This document shows, piece by piece, positions 25,412-35,449 of a stretch of 53,847 bases of DNA (position 1 is its first letter; the number at the start of each line of letters is the position of its first letter). The DNA lies in contig JBAXGN010000022.1 of the NCBI GenBank assembly GCA_037139415.1, forward strand, positions 1 through 53,847. Reading direction: 5' to 3'. This DNA comes from Verrucomicrobiota bacterium (lineage in GTDB: Bacteria; Verrucomicrobiota; Verrucomicrobiia; Limisphaerales; Fontisphaeraceae). The position numbers were made by a program, and so were the translations under genes. The notes under the pieces were generated by a model, which saw only the letters and a list, made by a program, of their open reading frames with translations, made no database searches and was not told the DNA's origin.

Positions 25412-28400
25412 GTGAAAATCAAAAACTGCTACAGTTGCACGGTGTTCACGCTAATTCAAAGGCCGCATTATGGAAACCGGAACCGGCAACCAACGTCGCA
25501 AATTTGGCGCTGGTGGTTGGGCCTCGTGCTCGGGTTGGCCGGGTTGACCAGTCCGGCTTGGGCGGCGGGATCGGAACCCGTGCAATTCACGCGTGACTTT
25601 GCGCCGGCGGATGGTTGGGTAAAACCGGTGGAACAGCCGTATCGGCGGGAGCTTTGTCTGAACGGCAGTTGGCAGTTTCAGCCGGTCGCCTTGCCGCTGG
25701 GTTTTAAACGCGACACCGGCGAACCGCCCGGGTTGTCCGCGCCCACCCCCGGCGGTTGGGACTCGACCCGCATCAAAATTCCGTCCCCGTGGAACGTGAA
25801 CACGTGGGGTGGCCGGCGGACGGCGGGTGAAGGCACGGAGCATCCCTACGATCCGGGGGCGCTGTATTTCCCCAGTTATCCCGCCGCTTGGGACGGTGTG
25901 GAGATGGGCTGGTTGCGGCGTTCGTTCCGAGTGCCGGCGGATTGGGGGGATCGCCGCCTCGTGTTGCGCTTTGAGGCGGTGGCCGGCGAATGCCAGGTGC
26001 TGGTCAACGGCCAGGTTGCGGGCACGCATTTCGACAAGTACCTCCCGTTTGAACTCGACATCACCCGGCTGGTCAAGCGGGCAGAGGAGAACGAGTTGCT
26101 CGTGGGGGTGCGCGCTCATGCGCTGTTCAATCTGCGAAGTGCGCGGTATCCCAAGATGCGCGCGCCGTACCCATGCGGATCGGAAACCGAGCGGTTGACC
26201 GGCATTTGGCAGGATGTGTTCCTGCTGGGGCTGCCGTCTGTCCGGGTGGATGAGGTGTTTGTCAAACCGTTGGTGGATCAGGATTCGTTGGAACTGGAAG
26301 TCACGTTGCGCAACGCTAGTGACCGCGCGCAGGAGGTAACCGTGAGCGGGGAAATTGCTCCGTGGCAGAACCTCGCTGGCAAAGACATTTTGTCCGCTCC
26401 CGAACCGAAATGGAAACTGGGCGGTGCGGCCATGACGCTGCCCGCGATCGCGCGCAGTCTTCCGCCGGGTGCCAGGACAACGCTGACGTTGCGGGAAAAA
26501 GCCGGTGGTCGGCTGCAAACCTGGTCGCCCGCCGCGCCGAATCTCTACGCCGCTGTATTATCAGTGGTCCAAGGCGGTCAGACGCTGGATCGCCAGTCCA
26601 CCCGGTTTGGCTGGCGGCAGTTCAAGTTATCGGGGAATTCCCTGTTGCTCAATGGGCGTCCGCTCCAACTGGTGGGCGATCTGCTGCATCCCTTCGGGCC
26701 ATACACCCTGTCACGCCGGTATGTATGGGCGTGGTACCAGATGATTAAGGATTTTGGCGGCAACGCCGTGCGCCCGCACGCCCAGATTCATCCGCGCCAT
26801 TATCTGGAGCTTGCGGATGAGATGGGGCTGGTGGTGTTGGACGAAACCGCGCTGTTTGGCAGCTCCATCCAATTGAACTTCGAGGCCCCGGTGGCCTGGC
26901 AGCGGTTCGCCGAGCATTACGACGGTCTGGTCTTGCGCGACCGCAATCATCCCAGCGTGGTCGGTTGGAGCTTTGGGAACGAACTCTTCGCATCTTCAAT
27001 CTCAACCAGGTTTCCCGGGAGGATACGGATCGTTGGTATGCGCAATTGGCGGAGCTGGGCGCACGTGCCCGTAAATTGGACCCGACCCGCGAATGGATTT
27101 CGTGCGATGGCGATGAGGATTTGCGCGGCACGTTGCCAGTGTGGAGCAAGCACTTCGGCCTCGGTACCCCGTTGGATCGCTTGCCTAGTCTCAACCAGCC
27201 ACTGATGGTCGGCGAATCCGGCGGCACGTATTACGCCACGCCTGCCCAACTCGCCACCTTTAACGGCGAGCGCGCGTATAAAAATTACGCGGGCCGCAAC
27301 GAAGCGCTGGCCATGGATGTATTTGATAACCTCACGCGGATGGCCCGTCCGCGCCTGGTGTATTACTCGGCCAGTGAAACCGCCTGGTTCGGCATCGAGC
27401 ATCTCAATATCGGCTACCATGATTTCACCCGCCTGCCCAATGAACGGGATGGCGTCTTTTTCACCCAACCGTTCCAGGAGGGCCGGCCCGGTATTCAACC
27501 CGAGCGCCTGCCGCCTTATGTGACCACGCTTAATCCGGGCTGGGACCCCGCCCTGCCACTCTACAAGCCGCTGGCGATGTTCGACGCGCAGAAGGCCGCG
27601 CTGGCCGACAACCCACAACCAGGACTATGGAGCCGCCGCGCTGAAAACAAACCGCCCGTCCCAACCACCGCCGCGCCAACGCTGGAACAGGTCGGTTTCC
27701 TCGGCAATCACAATAGCGCGCTGTTTCGGCGATTGGAAGCGCTGGGGGTGCCGTTCACCAACACGGCAGCGGCACCCGGATTGCTCCTTGTCGCCGGCGA
27801 TGGGTTGGAAACCGCCACGCTCGAAACCGCCAAAGTCAGCGTGAATGCCTGGCTGGATCGTGGGGGCGTAGTGCTCCTAATGCTGGGGCAGGAAAGCACC
27901 AATACCGAATTCGTCAACCATCTATTACCCGCGCCAGTGCAGCTCACGACCCGCCGGGCAACCGCGCTGGAGCGCGCGCGCGAACATCCATGGATGGCCG
28001 GCTTGAATCTGCCCGATCTCTATTTTGCGGAAGAATCGGCGGATCGCCATATCCTCAAACATGGACTGGCTGGTCCCCTCGTGGAGCAAAGCCAGGTGCT
28101 GCTCCAGGCGAGTGACACCGATTGGTCGCTGTTCAATCACCGGCCCGAGACCGTAAAATGCGCCGCCGTGGTCTTGTACGAACAGCTTGTCAAACCGGGC
28201 GGCGCGGCGCTGATCGTGCATCCGCAAGGACCGGGAAAACTGGCGCTTTGCTCCCTGGATTGGCGCATAAGTTCCCGAGCCACGGATGCGCTATGGCGCA
28301 AACTGTTCGCCAACCTGAGTGTCAAACTCCGGTTGCCGCGCAGCGTCGGGCTGGCCGCCTTCGATGAAAAGGGCACCCTAATCAACGCACTGAGCCTTGG

Positions 28401-28932
28401 CCGGTTTGGTGGGCCTGATTTGGAGACCGCCCTGACCAAAGACTTTCTGGGCGACGCCAGCACCCGCCCAAAAAAAGACGCGCCAGCGGGTGGATTGACC
28501 TGGAAGCCAGTGACGTGCCCAAGCCGGGATCGCTTCGTCTTCAACCAACTCGGCCAAACAGGGCCGCAAACCAATTATACGGTGTATTTTAGTTACTGGA
28601 TTAAAAGTCCCCGCGCTTTGGATGACTTGCTGAGCGGCGGCCCGGATGCGCCGCAGCTCACCACGTTCTGCTATGTGGCGGATCAATGCAGTATGTGGGT
28701 CAATGGCCAGGCCTTGCCTCCCGTCCACAGTGAGCCCGCCGATTATCGGACCCGTCTGACGTTCGCGGGACTGCCTCTGAAAAAAGGTTGGAACCACATC
28801 CTGATCAAGGTGGCCGCCCGCCAGCTCCATGGGGATCACCCGGGCACGCTGGCAGTGCGGATCACTTCCAACCACCGCGAATATTTACAGGAGCTGGAAT
28901 CTGCCGATGCCCCGGAGGAGGCGCAAAAATAG
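25412..28932 (+). pseudogene. GH2-family glycoside hydrolase, interrupted by a one-base frameshift
   Basis: Two overlapping frames together encode one protein of about 1170 residues. The first (from 25412, GTG start) has a leader (LGLVLGLAGLTSPAWAAG), a sugar-binding jelly-roll (LVLRFEAVAGECQVLVNGQ), the Ig-like GH2 domain and the barrel start (GGNAVRPHAQIHPRHYLELA), up to WSFGNELF with the acid/base glutamate at codon 26981. The sense then continues in the frame one base back: RIFNLNQVSREDTDRWYAQL, with the nucleophile in VGESGGTYY (codon 27214) and a C-terminal beta domain. The break lies at 26987-26991, where TTCGC replaces an expected TTCCGC. Either the gene is inactivated or the base call is wrong. 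The substrate would be a beta-galactoside or beta-glucuronide-like bond. Confidence 0.85.
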
Positions 28933-29157
28933 GTTTCATAAAAACCGCATTGTGGGGCTTGCTTTCCGCCTTGGCCTTATTCATGCTGCCGTGGCTTGCC
29001 CTGCCATGGTGACAGGGCGAGCCTGTGACACCGGCGCGCTGGGTGCGCCGTTTACCTTGCGGTGGACCGGTTCCGCCGCGCAACACGGGCCTGAAAAGGC
29101 CGCGCATAAATAACATAATGAAAATACCGAGGCGGTGAAAATCGCCTGCCGTTGAAC

Positions 29158-30837
29158 ATGAGTCTCGATGCTGATCTGAATCTGGAGAAGCTGTTCCTGC
29201 CCGCGTGGGCCACGGAAACACCTTCTGCTAACCGTTACGAAAATTATACCGGGCGGGAAGAATCGCGCTCGGAGCGACGCCCCTCGCGGGATCGCAATGA
29301 TCGCGGACCCCGCCGTGATGGGCCGGGAGGCCCGGGAGCGGGTGGTCCACCCCGCGGTCAAGCCCGTGGCCCGGGCGGTAGTGGCGCTCCCCAAGGACGC
29401 CGGGATTTTCGTGATGATCGCGGACCCCGCCGTGGCGGCGGCGGACCCGACCGGCGGGATGACCGGTTTGAGCACCGGGACCGTCCGCCGGAAACGCCGT
29501 TGCCGGAACTCGAAGTGTTGGTGAGCGTGGATGACAAGGGTGTTGACTCGCTGGCACGGCAAATCCGCGTGACGGGCCGGGCCTACCCCATGTTCGATAT
29601 CGCCCAACTGCTGCTGCAAAAGCCGGAGCGGCATCAATTCGTGTTTACCGTGATCAAGAAGCCGGATGGGACCCCGGCGCAGCCAATGTTTCACTGCATG
29701 TTGGATGATACGCTGTGGCTCGCGGAAGACGAGGCTGTGGCCCACGTGCTGGACCGCCATTTCAACACCTTTTACCAGGTGGACCGCACCCCCACCGATC
29801 CGCCCAAGGGAGTTTATACCTTTGTGGCGCAATGCGGCATGAGTGGCATCATTCTGGGGCCACCGAACAACCACGACTACCAGGCGCGCCTGCACCGACT
29901 GCACACCGAGCGGTTTTCGCGCATGCCGTTTGACATGTTCAAAAGCCGCGTGAAAATCGTGCGCGATGAAGCGGTGGTGAAGAAGTGGATTGACGACCAG
30001 AGTTGGAAGACGGAGTTCCTCTGCCTCAATGTGCCAGACGCCCTTAAACTGCCGAACCGCGAGGCGGTGGAAAAGCATTTCCGTGAAACTCACCTGGCAA
30101 ATATCATCCGCCCGGTAGAGACGTACACCCTCTCCGGCGTGATTGCTCGCCAGTTGCGCTCACCCGGCATGCAACGGCTGGTGCGCGCCGCCTGGGAAGA
30201 GCAAAAACGGTTCCCGTTAAAAATGGTGGCGGGTCTCAGCGCGCTGTTTGCAGGGCGCGGCCTGCAATTCTTCAAGCGCGAAAAGAGCATCACCCACGTA
30301 TCTGTCGCCCGTCCGCATTTCCTAGACCTGGAATTGGAACCGGTTTCCGACGGCGTGAAGAGCATCATCAATTTCATCAACGCGACTGCCAAGTGTACGC
30401 GTCAAAAACTGGTCGAAGCCCTGGCTCCCAGCCCCGTCTCCGCAAAACCGCCGGTCCCAGCGCCCGCTCCGGCAGAAGGCGCAGCTCCATCTCCCGCACC
30501 CGCGCCGGAGTTGACCCCGGAGCAATCCCAAGTGGTCAGCGACCTGCACTGGTTGATTCATCAAGGGCACGTCATTGAGTTCGCCAACGGGACTTTGGAA
30601 ACAGCCAAGCGACCGCTGCCGAAGCCGGTCAAACCCGAGCCAAAACCGCAGGCCAAACCGGCGCCCGCACCCGCGGTGCCCGCGGAGAGAACCGTTCAAC
30701 CGTCCGCCGAATCCGCCCCGGTTTCACCCACGGCGGTGGTAACCGAAACACCGGTGGCTCCGATAGTTGAAGCTCCAGCGGCACCGGTGGCCGAGCCAGT
30801 CGTGGCTTCGACGGAAAATCCGCCAGCCCAGTCCTGA
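29158..30837 (+). CDS. Hypothetical protein with Arg/Gly-rich N-terminus, possible RNA binder
   Basis: A 559-residue cytosolic protein with no signal peptide. Residues 1-30 are ordinary; 30-115 are very rich in Arg, Gly, Asp and Pro (RRDGPGGPGAGGPPRG, RRGGGGPDRRDD), like RGG tails of RNA-binding proteins. The central part (about 118-430) is well folded by composition, with RAYPMFDIAQLLLQKPERHQ, CGMSGIILGPPNNHDYQ and LHRLHTERFSRMPFDMFKS. The C-terminus is a long Ala/Pro/Lys linker with PAPAP stretches. I know no named family; similar unnamed proteins seem to be verrucomicrobial. The ATG at 29158 is used. It ends at a bidirectional terminator, so it forms its own unit. Confidence 0.75.
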   Translation: MSLDADLNLEKLFLPAWATETPSANRYENYTGREESRSERRPSRDRNDRGPRRDGPGGPGAGGPPRGQARGPGGSGAPQGRRDFRDDRGPRRGGGGPDRRDDRFEHRDRPPETPLPELEVLVSVDDKGVDSLARQIRVTGRAYPMFDIAQLLLQKPERHQFVFTVIKKPDGTPAQPMFHCMLDDTLWLAEDEAVAHVLDRHFNTFYQVDRTPTDPPKGVYTFVAQCGMSGIILGPPNNHDYQARLHRLHTERFSRMPFDMFKSRVKIVRDEAVVKKWIDDQSWKTEFLCLNVPDALKLPNREAVEKHFRETHLANIIRPVETYTLSGVIARQLRSPGMQRLVRAAWEEQKRFPLKMVAGLSALFAGRGLQFFKREKSITHVSVARPHFLDLELEPVSDGVKSIINFINATAKCTRQKLVEALAPSPVSAKPPVPAPAPAEGAAPSPAPAPELTPEQSQVVSDLHWLIHQGHVIEFANGTLETAKRPLPKPVKPEPKPQAKPAPAPAVPAERTVQPSAESAPVSPTAVVTETPVAPIVEAPAAPVAEPVVASTENPPAQS

Positions 30838-30858
30838 AGCCAAATATTCCAATCAAAA

Positions 30859-30886
30859 GGCCGCATCCTCCGATGCGGCCTTTTTT
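30859..30886. terminator. Bidirectional rho-independent terminator
   Basis: A 9-bp stem (GGCCGCATC/GATGCGGCC) with a 4-base loop is followed by six T on the plus strand and preceded by AAAA on the same strand. It can end transcription of both the 29158 gene and the converging glycosyltransferase gene, whose stop codon overlaps the T run. Confidence 0.9.
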
Positions 30887-32006
30887 ACAATTTGAAGGCC
30901 AGTTGCCGCTGGATGACCGCCAGCACCTGTTCGCCCATGCGCTGCCGGGTGTGATGTTGTTGCACATATTCCAGGGCTTTGAGGGCGCGTGCCTGGGCGG
31001 CTTCCGGCTGGCTCAAGACCTGCACCAACACGGTCGCGATGGCCTCGGCGGAAGCCGGTTCAAATAGCAGGCCGGTGGCATTATGCTGGATGATTTCTGG
31101 AATTCCGCCCACACGACTGCCCAACGCCGGACAACCGGCAAACATCGCCTGTAACAGCGATTGCGGGATACCTTCATTTTTCGTGCTGGGCAGAAGCGCA
31201 GCGTCCAAGGCGCGGAAATAGCGCCAGGGATCAGCCTGGTGCCCGGTGAACAGTATTCGCTCGCGCACCGTCAGGGAATCACGGTGCTCATTCAAGCCCG
31301 GCCAGCCGGGCCCATTGCCCACCAACAACAAATGGTGGTGGGGAAAACGCGCCGCCACACTTTGAAAGGCGTCCATCAAAAGGGCCTGCCCCTTCCAACT
31401 GCGCAGCACGGCCACGCACCCCACAAACCGGCTGGTTGGCGGCAGTTTCAACTCCTGGCAGAGACTCACACGCGCTGTCTCACGATCAGATGGGAACGGC
31501 GGCGGCTCAATGCCAGTGGGCGCGGAAGTTACCTTCAAGGGGTCCACGCCAAGGGTTTCGATCAAGGGCTGGCGGATGCATTCCCCTGTAGTCAACGTGT
31601 GATGACAGAGGGTGCGGTAGAAAAAGCGGTTTAGCCAGTTGGGTTTGACCGGCGTACTCACATGGCGGTAGCGCAACAAGACCGGCACCCGTTGCCGGCG
31701 TCCAGCCAGCATCCCCACCCAACTATCCGTGCTACTATGAGTGCCAAGCACGTGCGGACGCATCTGTTGGAGGATGCGCCCCAGACGAAAGAAATCTCCC
31801 GCTTGCGAGGCTTTCGTGAACGACAGTTGGAAGGTTTCAAACCCCGCCTCACGCGCCCGCTGCTGGAGCTGCGCGTGAGCAGGCGTGATCAGGATTACCC
31901 GATGACCTTGTTCGCGAAACCAACCGGCTTCGCTAAAAATCCGGATTTCCTGTCCGCCCCAGCCGTCCGAGGCTTCCGTGTGAATGATCGTCAATGTTTC
32001 AGCCAT
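30885..32006 (-). CDS. GT4-family glycosyltransferase
   Basis: A 373-residue GT-B fold enzyme. The N-terminal domain opens with TIIHTEASDGWGGQEIRIF and EQGHRVILITPAHAQ; the C-terminal donor-binding domain has FVGCVAVLRSWKGQ, LLVGNGPGW, ILFTGHQADPWRYF and the EGIPQSLLQAMFAGCPALG segment with the usual glutamate of family 4 (the second acidic position is Gln here). Such enzymes transfer a nucleotide-sugar residue to a lipid or polysaccharide acceptor at the cytosolic face of the inner membrane, typically for LPS or exopolysaccharide. The neighbours on the same strand are unnamed secreted proteins, so the acceptor is not indicated. Confidence 0.88.
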   Translation of the reverse strand: MAETLTIIHTEASDGWGGQEIRIFSEAGWFREQGHRVILITPAHAQLQQRAREAGFETFQLSFTKASQAGDFFRLGRILQQMRPHVLGTHSSTDSWVGMLAGRRQRVPVLLRYRHVSTPVKPNWLNRFFYRTLCHHTLTTGECIRQPLIETLGVDPLKVTSAPTGIEPPPFPSDRETARVSLCQELKLPPTSRFVGCVAVLRSWKGQALLMDAFQSVAARFPHHHLLLVGNGPGWPGLNEHRDSLTVRERILFTGHQADPWRYFRALDAALLPSTKNEGIPQSLLQAMFAGCPALGSRVGGIPEIIQHNATGLLFEPASAEAIATVLVQVLSQPEAAQARALKALEYVQQHHTRQRMGEQVLAVIQRQLAFKL

Positions 32007-32028
32007 GAAAGGCGATTACGTTCCCGAA

Positions 32029-33897
32029 CTATTGAGGATCAATGCTGACCCCACCGGACTCGCTGGGCCCCAGGAACCAGCCGGCACCATAGGCATCGGT
32101 GCCGAATTTCACAAGGGTCCCTTTATACGGCGTGGATTTTCCGGTGACGGGATGGAGGATGGTTCCGTTAAGCTGTCCGCTGGCGGCATTGATCGTCAAC
32201 GTGAGTTTATTGGTCGGCCCGGCCAGAACGCGTACCAGGCTGTTGGTCACTTGGATTGAATACGTCCAGGCATTATCAGCCTCCCGCGGTCCATTCGGGA
32301 CGGGCAGGTTGCCAAAGAAAAAGCAGATGGTTCCCAACTCCCAACCGGTCACACTCGTCTTGGGGGCGGGCGGAAAATACGGCGAAAACCAGGCGTAGGT
32401 AATTTCGCTCACCCCACCAGGCAGAATTGCGTCTTTGGCATTGGGAGGTTTTTGCCAATAAAAGTTGCCGTTCCACTGGGCGTGGTCCATCCAGCCCAGC
32501 AACAGTCCTTTGCCACCGTACAGTGGCGCAAAGACCGGCCACCACCCATTGGTCAGCAAAGCCGCCCCCTGACTGAACGCGGAGCCATCGGGCAGCGTGC
32601 CAGTCAATTGAACCGTACCCGTTTTGCTGACGGTGAAGCTCGCCGCTCCGCTGCCCAAATGATTGGTTGAAAAATTGAGATCCGGCTCAATGTCCATCGT
32701 GTAAGTGGCGGCCAATGGGCTATTGACCACCGCCGGTTTGGGTTGCAGGTTGACCACGGACTCCCATGCGGTCGCTTCCGCCACCCCGCCAGCGATGATC
32801 CCTTGGTTAAAGTCAAAGGCCAGCGTCGCCAAAATTGGCGGCTTGCCGGTACGCGGCACCAAAATCTTTGCCTGCCCATCCGCGCCAAATCCGCCGCTTA
32901 ACGGGTAGGTGCCGCCCATCATCAACAATTGCCCGCTCACCGCGCCCTGGGTGGTCAACGTCAATTTGATCATTCCGGCATTCGTGGACGCGACGGTATG
33001 AAACGAAGTGTTAGTGCTGTTGGGATCCAACGGTGCTTGTTGCGGCATGAACAAGCCATGGTAATCGCCTTTGAATGGCGTCCATGGATTTGGCGCAAAC
33101 GAAACGGTTACCGCCAGGTTGGATGCCATCACCAACGTGCAAGCGTTGCCCGTGGCCAACAGGTTGCCATCCGTATCGGTCCAGTTGGAGACCACCATGC
33201 CAGCAGCCGGTTTGGCGGTGAGCGTGAGGCTTTTGCCCACCTCCTGCCAAGTGTTGTTGAGATTGGGCATCACGGTGCCTCCGCTGCCAACCGTCACCGT
33301 CAAAGGTGCTTTGGGTGCATAGACAAAACTCACGCGGCTGACTGGGGAGGTGTTGTTGCAGGTGTCCACGCTGTAAGCTTTCACGCTATTCGTCCCAAGC
33401 TTGACGGTTACCTGGGTCTGCCAGTTGCTCATCGCCCCCGCCGCCGTCGGCACACCGTCGTTCAACACCACATACACTCCCGCCAGATTAGCGTCGCCCG
33501 CCTTGCCCTGCACGCTCACCAGACCATTGGTCAGCCGGGAGTTATTGACGGGCGCGGAAAGGGTGAGCGTGGGTTTCGTGGTGTCTTTGAAGATCGCTCG
33601 CACCGTCATGGCGTTGCTGGCGGACAGCACGAAGGATGGAGCTTTGTTCGTGATGAGCGCCGCGTTCCTCAGAATTTCCCACTGCGAAAACACCGATCCA
33701 GCGCGCGCAACGGCTTTTAAGGTATAGCTGCGCCCGATTTCAACCATGCCATTGGTAATGGCCGGGGTAAATGAGATCGCGCCCCGTCCGCAGCCATCCA
33801 CCAGGGCCGTAAAATTCGTGGCATAATCCGCCGCCGAGAGCCGTGACAGGCCACCTGCCAGGCAGATGCATAAAATAAGACAGTATCGGTTATTCAT
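32029..33897 (-). CDS. Secreted protein with InlB-type B-repeats and an Ig-like module
   Basis: A 622-residue protein with a signal peptide (MNNRYCLILCICLAGGLS, cut near SAA). The early part has divergent InlB B-repeat-like modules, GRSYTLKAVARAGSVFSQWE, later VGKSLTLTAKPAAGMVVSNW, each ending in MTVRAIF or LAVTVSF. Between them is an Ig-like module (PTLTLSAPVNNSRLTNGLVS to RVSFVYAP). The C-terminal half has two copies of a unit with YHGLFMP, LTTQGAVSGQLLMMGGTYPL and GTILHPVTGKSTPYKGTL. It is likely a surface or extracellular protein. Upstream on the same strand is the 34572 gene; the short spacing suggests co-transcription. Confidence 0.75.
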   Translation of the reverse strand: MNNRYCLILCICLAGGLSRLSAADYATNFTALVDGCGRGAISFTPAITNGMVEIGRSYTLKAVARAGSVFSQWEILRNAALITNKAPSFVLSASNAMTVRAIFKDTTKPTLTLSAPVNNSRLTNGLVSVQGKAGDANLAGVYVVLNDGVPTAAGAMSNWQTQVTVKLGTNSVKAYSVDTCNNTSPVSRVSFVYAPKAPLTVTVGSGGTVMPNLNNTWQEVGKSLTLTAKPAAGMVVSNWTDTDGNLLATGNACTLVMASNLAVTVSFAPNPWTPFKGDYHGLFMPQQAPLDPNSTNTSFHTVASTNAGMIKLTLTTQGAVSGQLLMMGGTYPLSGGFGADGQAKILVPRTGKPPILATLAFDFNQGIIAGGVAEATAWESVVNLQPKPAVVNSPLAATYTMDIEPDLNFSTNHLGSGAASFTVSKTGTVQLTGTLPDGSAFSQGAALLTNGWWPVFAPLYGGKGLLLGWMDHAQWNGNFYWQKPPNAKDAILPGGVSEITYAWFSPYFPPAPKTSVTGWELGTICFFFGNLPVPNGPREADNAWTYSIQVTNSLVRVLAGPTNKLTLTINAASGQLNGTILHPVTGKSTPYKGTLVKFGTDAYGAGWFLGPSESGGVSIDPQ

Positions 33898-33924
33898 GAT
33901 GGTATTTACCCGTGCCCGTGCTCG

Positions 33925-34572
33925 TTACTGGGAGTCATTGGTCAGGCGGTTGGAAACATTGGTTTCCCACGCTGTCCAGTTGGAGCCGTAATCCTCCGGA
34001 AAATAGGTGGTCAGGACCTTCATCGCGTCTTCCGCCTGCGGATGGTCCGGCGTGCGGGCAATGGCCAGGCACAGCGGCAACTTCAATTTCTCGTTGCGGT
34101 TCAACAAATCCGCCATCAATACCTCCCGCACTTTCTCCGGCGTATCCGCATTGGTCAGGAAACCAGCAGCGGCGGGAAACATTTCGTCACTGAGCAGATT
34201 GGCCAGATGTTTCACCGCCTCCTCCTGTTCTTCCCCCTTGAGTTGGGGCACCATTTCGAGAAATTGTTCGGCCTTGAGTTCGGTGGGAATGGTCGCCCGC
34301 AGAATTTCATCCCGCCGATCCTCGTAGCTTTGCAGTGGCAAGGCGGGCCCCGACAACCGTTCAAACTCGCGCCGCTTTTTGGCCATCGCCAGCTCGGTGG
34401 GCGTTGGGGCCGGGGCATTGGACTTGGTGGTAACAACGGCTGGCTGCCCGGCGGGCGAGCCCGGCGGCGTCACCGCCGCCGTCGAATTCGTTTTGCTGCT
34501 CCGGTTGGCCAACATCAGCGCCAACCAAACCAACAAACCGACAACGTTCAAGGCTATTAGCAATTTTCGCAT
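33925..34572 (-). CDS. Membrane-anchored helical hypothetical protein
   Basis: A 215-residue protein with one N-terminal membrane segment (KLLIALNVVGLLVWLALMLA), a Pro/Thr/Ser linker, and a charged helical domain (about 75-215) with AEQFLEMVPQLKGEEQEEAV and HLANLLSDEMFPAAAGFLTN, which looks like helical-hairpin repeats. The function is unknown. The ATG at 34572 is chosen because the hydrophobic anchor begins there; the open frame to 34923 upstream runs through the divergent promoter region and part of the next gene. It precedes the 33897 gene by 27 bases. Confidence 0.7.
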   Translation of the reverse strand: MRKLLIALNVVGLLVWLALMLANRSSKTNSTAAVTPPGSPAGQPAVVTTKSNAPAPTPTELAMAKKRREFERLSGPALPLQSYEDRRDEILRATIPTELKAEQFLEMVPQLKGEEQEEAVKHLANLLSDEMFPAAAGFLTNADTPEKVREVLMADLLNRNEKLKLPLCLAIARTPDHPQAEDAMKVLTTYFPEDYGSNWTAWETNVSNRLTNDSQ

Positions 34573-34690
34573 ACCAGCCCCTAATCTAAAGTAAAAGTTG
34601 GCTGGGAGCAATAGTGGTTTTCGGGCTGTCGTTTTTTGCTGATCGCGGTTGTTACCAAATGGCATGGCGCTTGCTTCCTCGTATGTCACT

Positions 34691-35149
34691 ATGAAAAATA
34701 TATCACGGAAACACGCGAACAACTGGCCGAATATCCTCGTATTACTTGGCTTGGCGGTCCTCTTCCCGCTCGGTGCCTCCGCCCAGAACCTCGCCGCCAC
34801 TGTGGAAGCTTTGGACGACTGTGTCAAAAAAATGGACATGCAAATCATCATTGACCCGGTGACCGAATCGGTGAAGGTCGAACGGAGGTTTGTGGAGCAA
34901 GTGCTGGTCACCAAGCGGTACAAAGTCAGCGACCTGGTCTATATCAAGGTCATCGCCGCCAAAAGCGGCAAAGCCCAGGAGGAAATCCTGAATACGTATG
35001 CCAAACGCAATTGGGCGTCCGCGCTGAAGCAGGAAGGGGTGGACAAAGAAGAAATTCAGACCCAAATGGACGAGGCGTACATGGAACTGGCCACCCGAAT
35101 CCTCGACATTGATACCAAAAAGAACGACCGCCGCACGGCGAAAAAGTAA
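34691..35149 (+). CDS. Small exported hypothetical protein
   Basis: A 152-residue protein with a signal peptide (WPNILVLLGLAVLFPLGASA, cut before QNL). The mature part has TVEALDDCVKKMDMQIIID and YKVSDLVYIKVIAAKSGK and is rich in Lys and Glu toward the end. No family is recognised. The start at 34691 opens the leader. It diverges from the 34572 gene across a 118-base spacer and converges with a small minus-strand ORF 7 bases away. Confidence 0.65.
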   Translation: MKNISRKHANNWPNILVLLGLAVLFPLGASAQNLAATVEALDDCVKKMDMQIIIDPVTESVKVERRFVEQVLVTKRYKVSDLVYIKVIAAKSGKAQEEILNTYAKRNWASALKQEGVDKEEIQTQMDEAYMELATRILDIDTKKNDRRTAKK

Positions 35150-35156
35150 AAACGGA

Positions 35157-35393
35157 TTAACGGATTTTCACCTTCGCGCGACCATTCCCGTGGTCGTCCT
35201 TCGCCAATCGGATGGCCTCGGCCAACAGTTTCAGGCTGCCGTCATTCGCGTGAATTTGAAGGTCTTCGCGCGCCAGCCCCGTTCCCTTTTTTTTGCACTT
35301 TTCTCCATTCGCATCGCTGGTCGTTTTTCGCCGGCTGGGATTTTCAATCAAATTTAGAAAAAAATACTTGTGCAAAAACGGGAGATGAGACAT
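35157..35393 (-). CDS. Possible small protein before the ATP synthase operon
   Basis: A 78-codon ORF on the minus strand, basic at the front, with a protein-like second half reading REDLQIHANDGSLKLLAEAI then RLAKDDHGNGRAKVKIR. It converges tightly with the 34691 gene (7-base gap), like other gene pairs here, and would diverge from atpB across 56 bases. I recognise no family; it could also be chance, and the start is uncertain. Confidence 0.4.
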   Translation of the reverse strand: MSHLPFLHKYFFLNLIENPSRRKTTSDANGEKCKKKGTGLAREDLQIHANDGSLKLLAEAIRLAKDDHGNGRAKVKIR

Positions 35394-35449
35394 TTTCTCT
35401 CTTCACTTTATCGTGCTTGTGTGGTGAGTGAACAAATTTTGGTTGCCTA

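Noticed and set aside
28933-29157. Small ORF between the GH2 and RGG genes
   Set aside because: A frame is open across the spacer but has no start with a ribosome-binding site and no protein-like motif.
28981-30093. 370-codon minus-strand ORF opposite the RGG protein
   Set aside because: It is antisense to the Arg/Gly-rich segment and has no coherent fold; the sense frame ends at a terminator.
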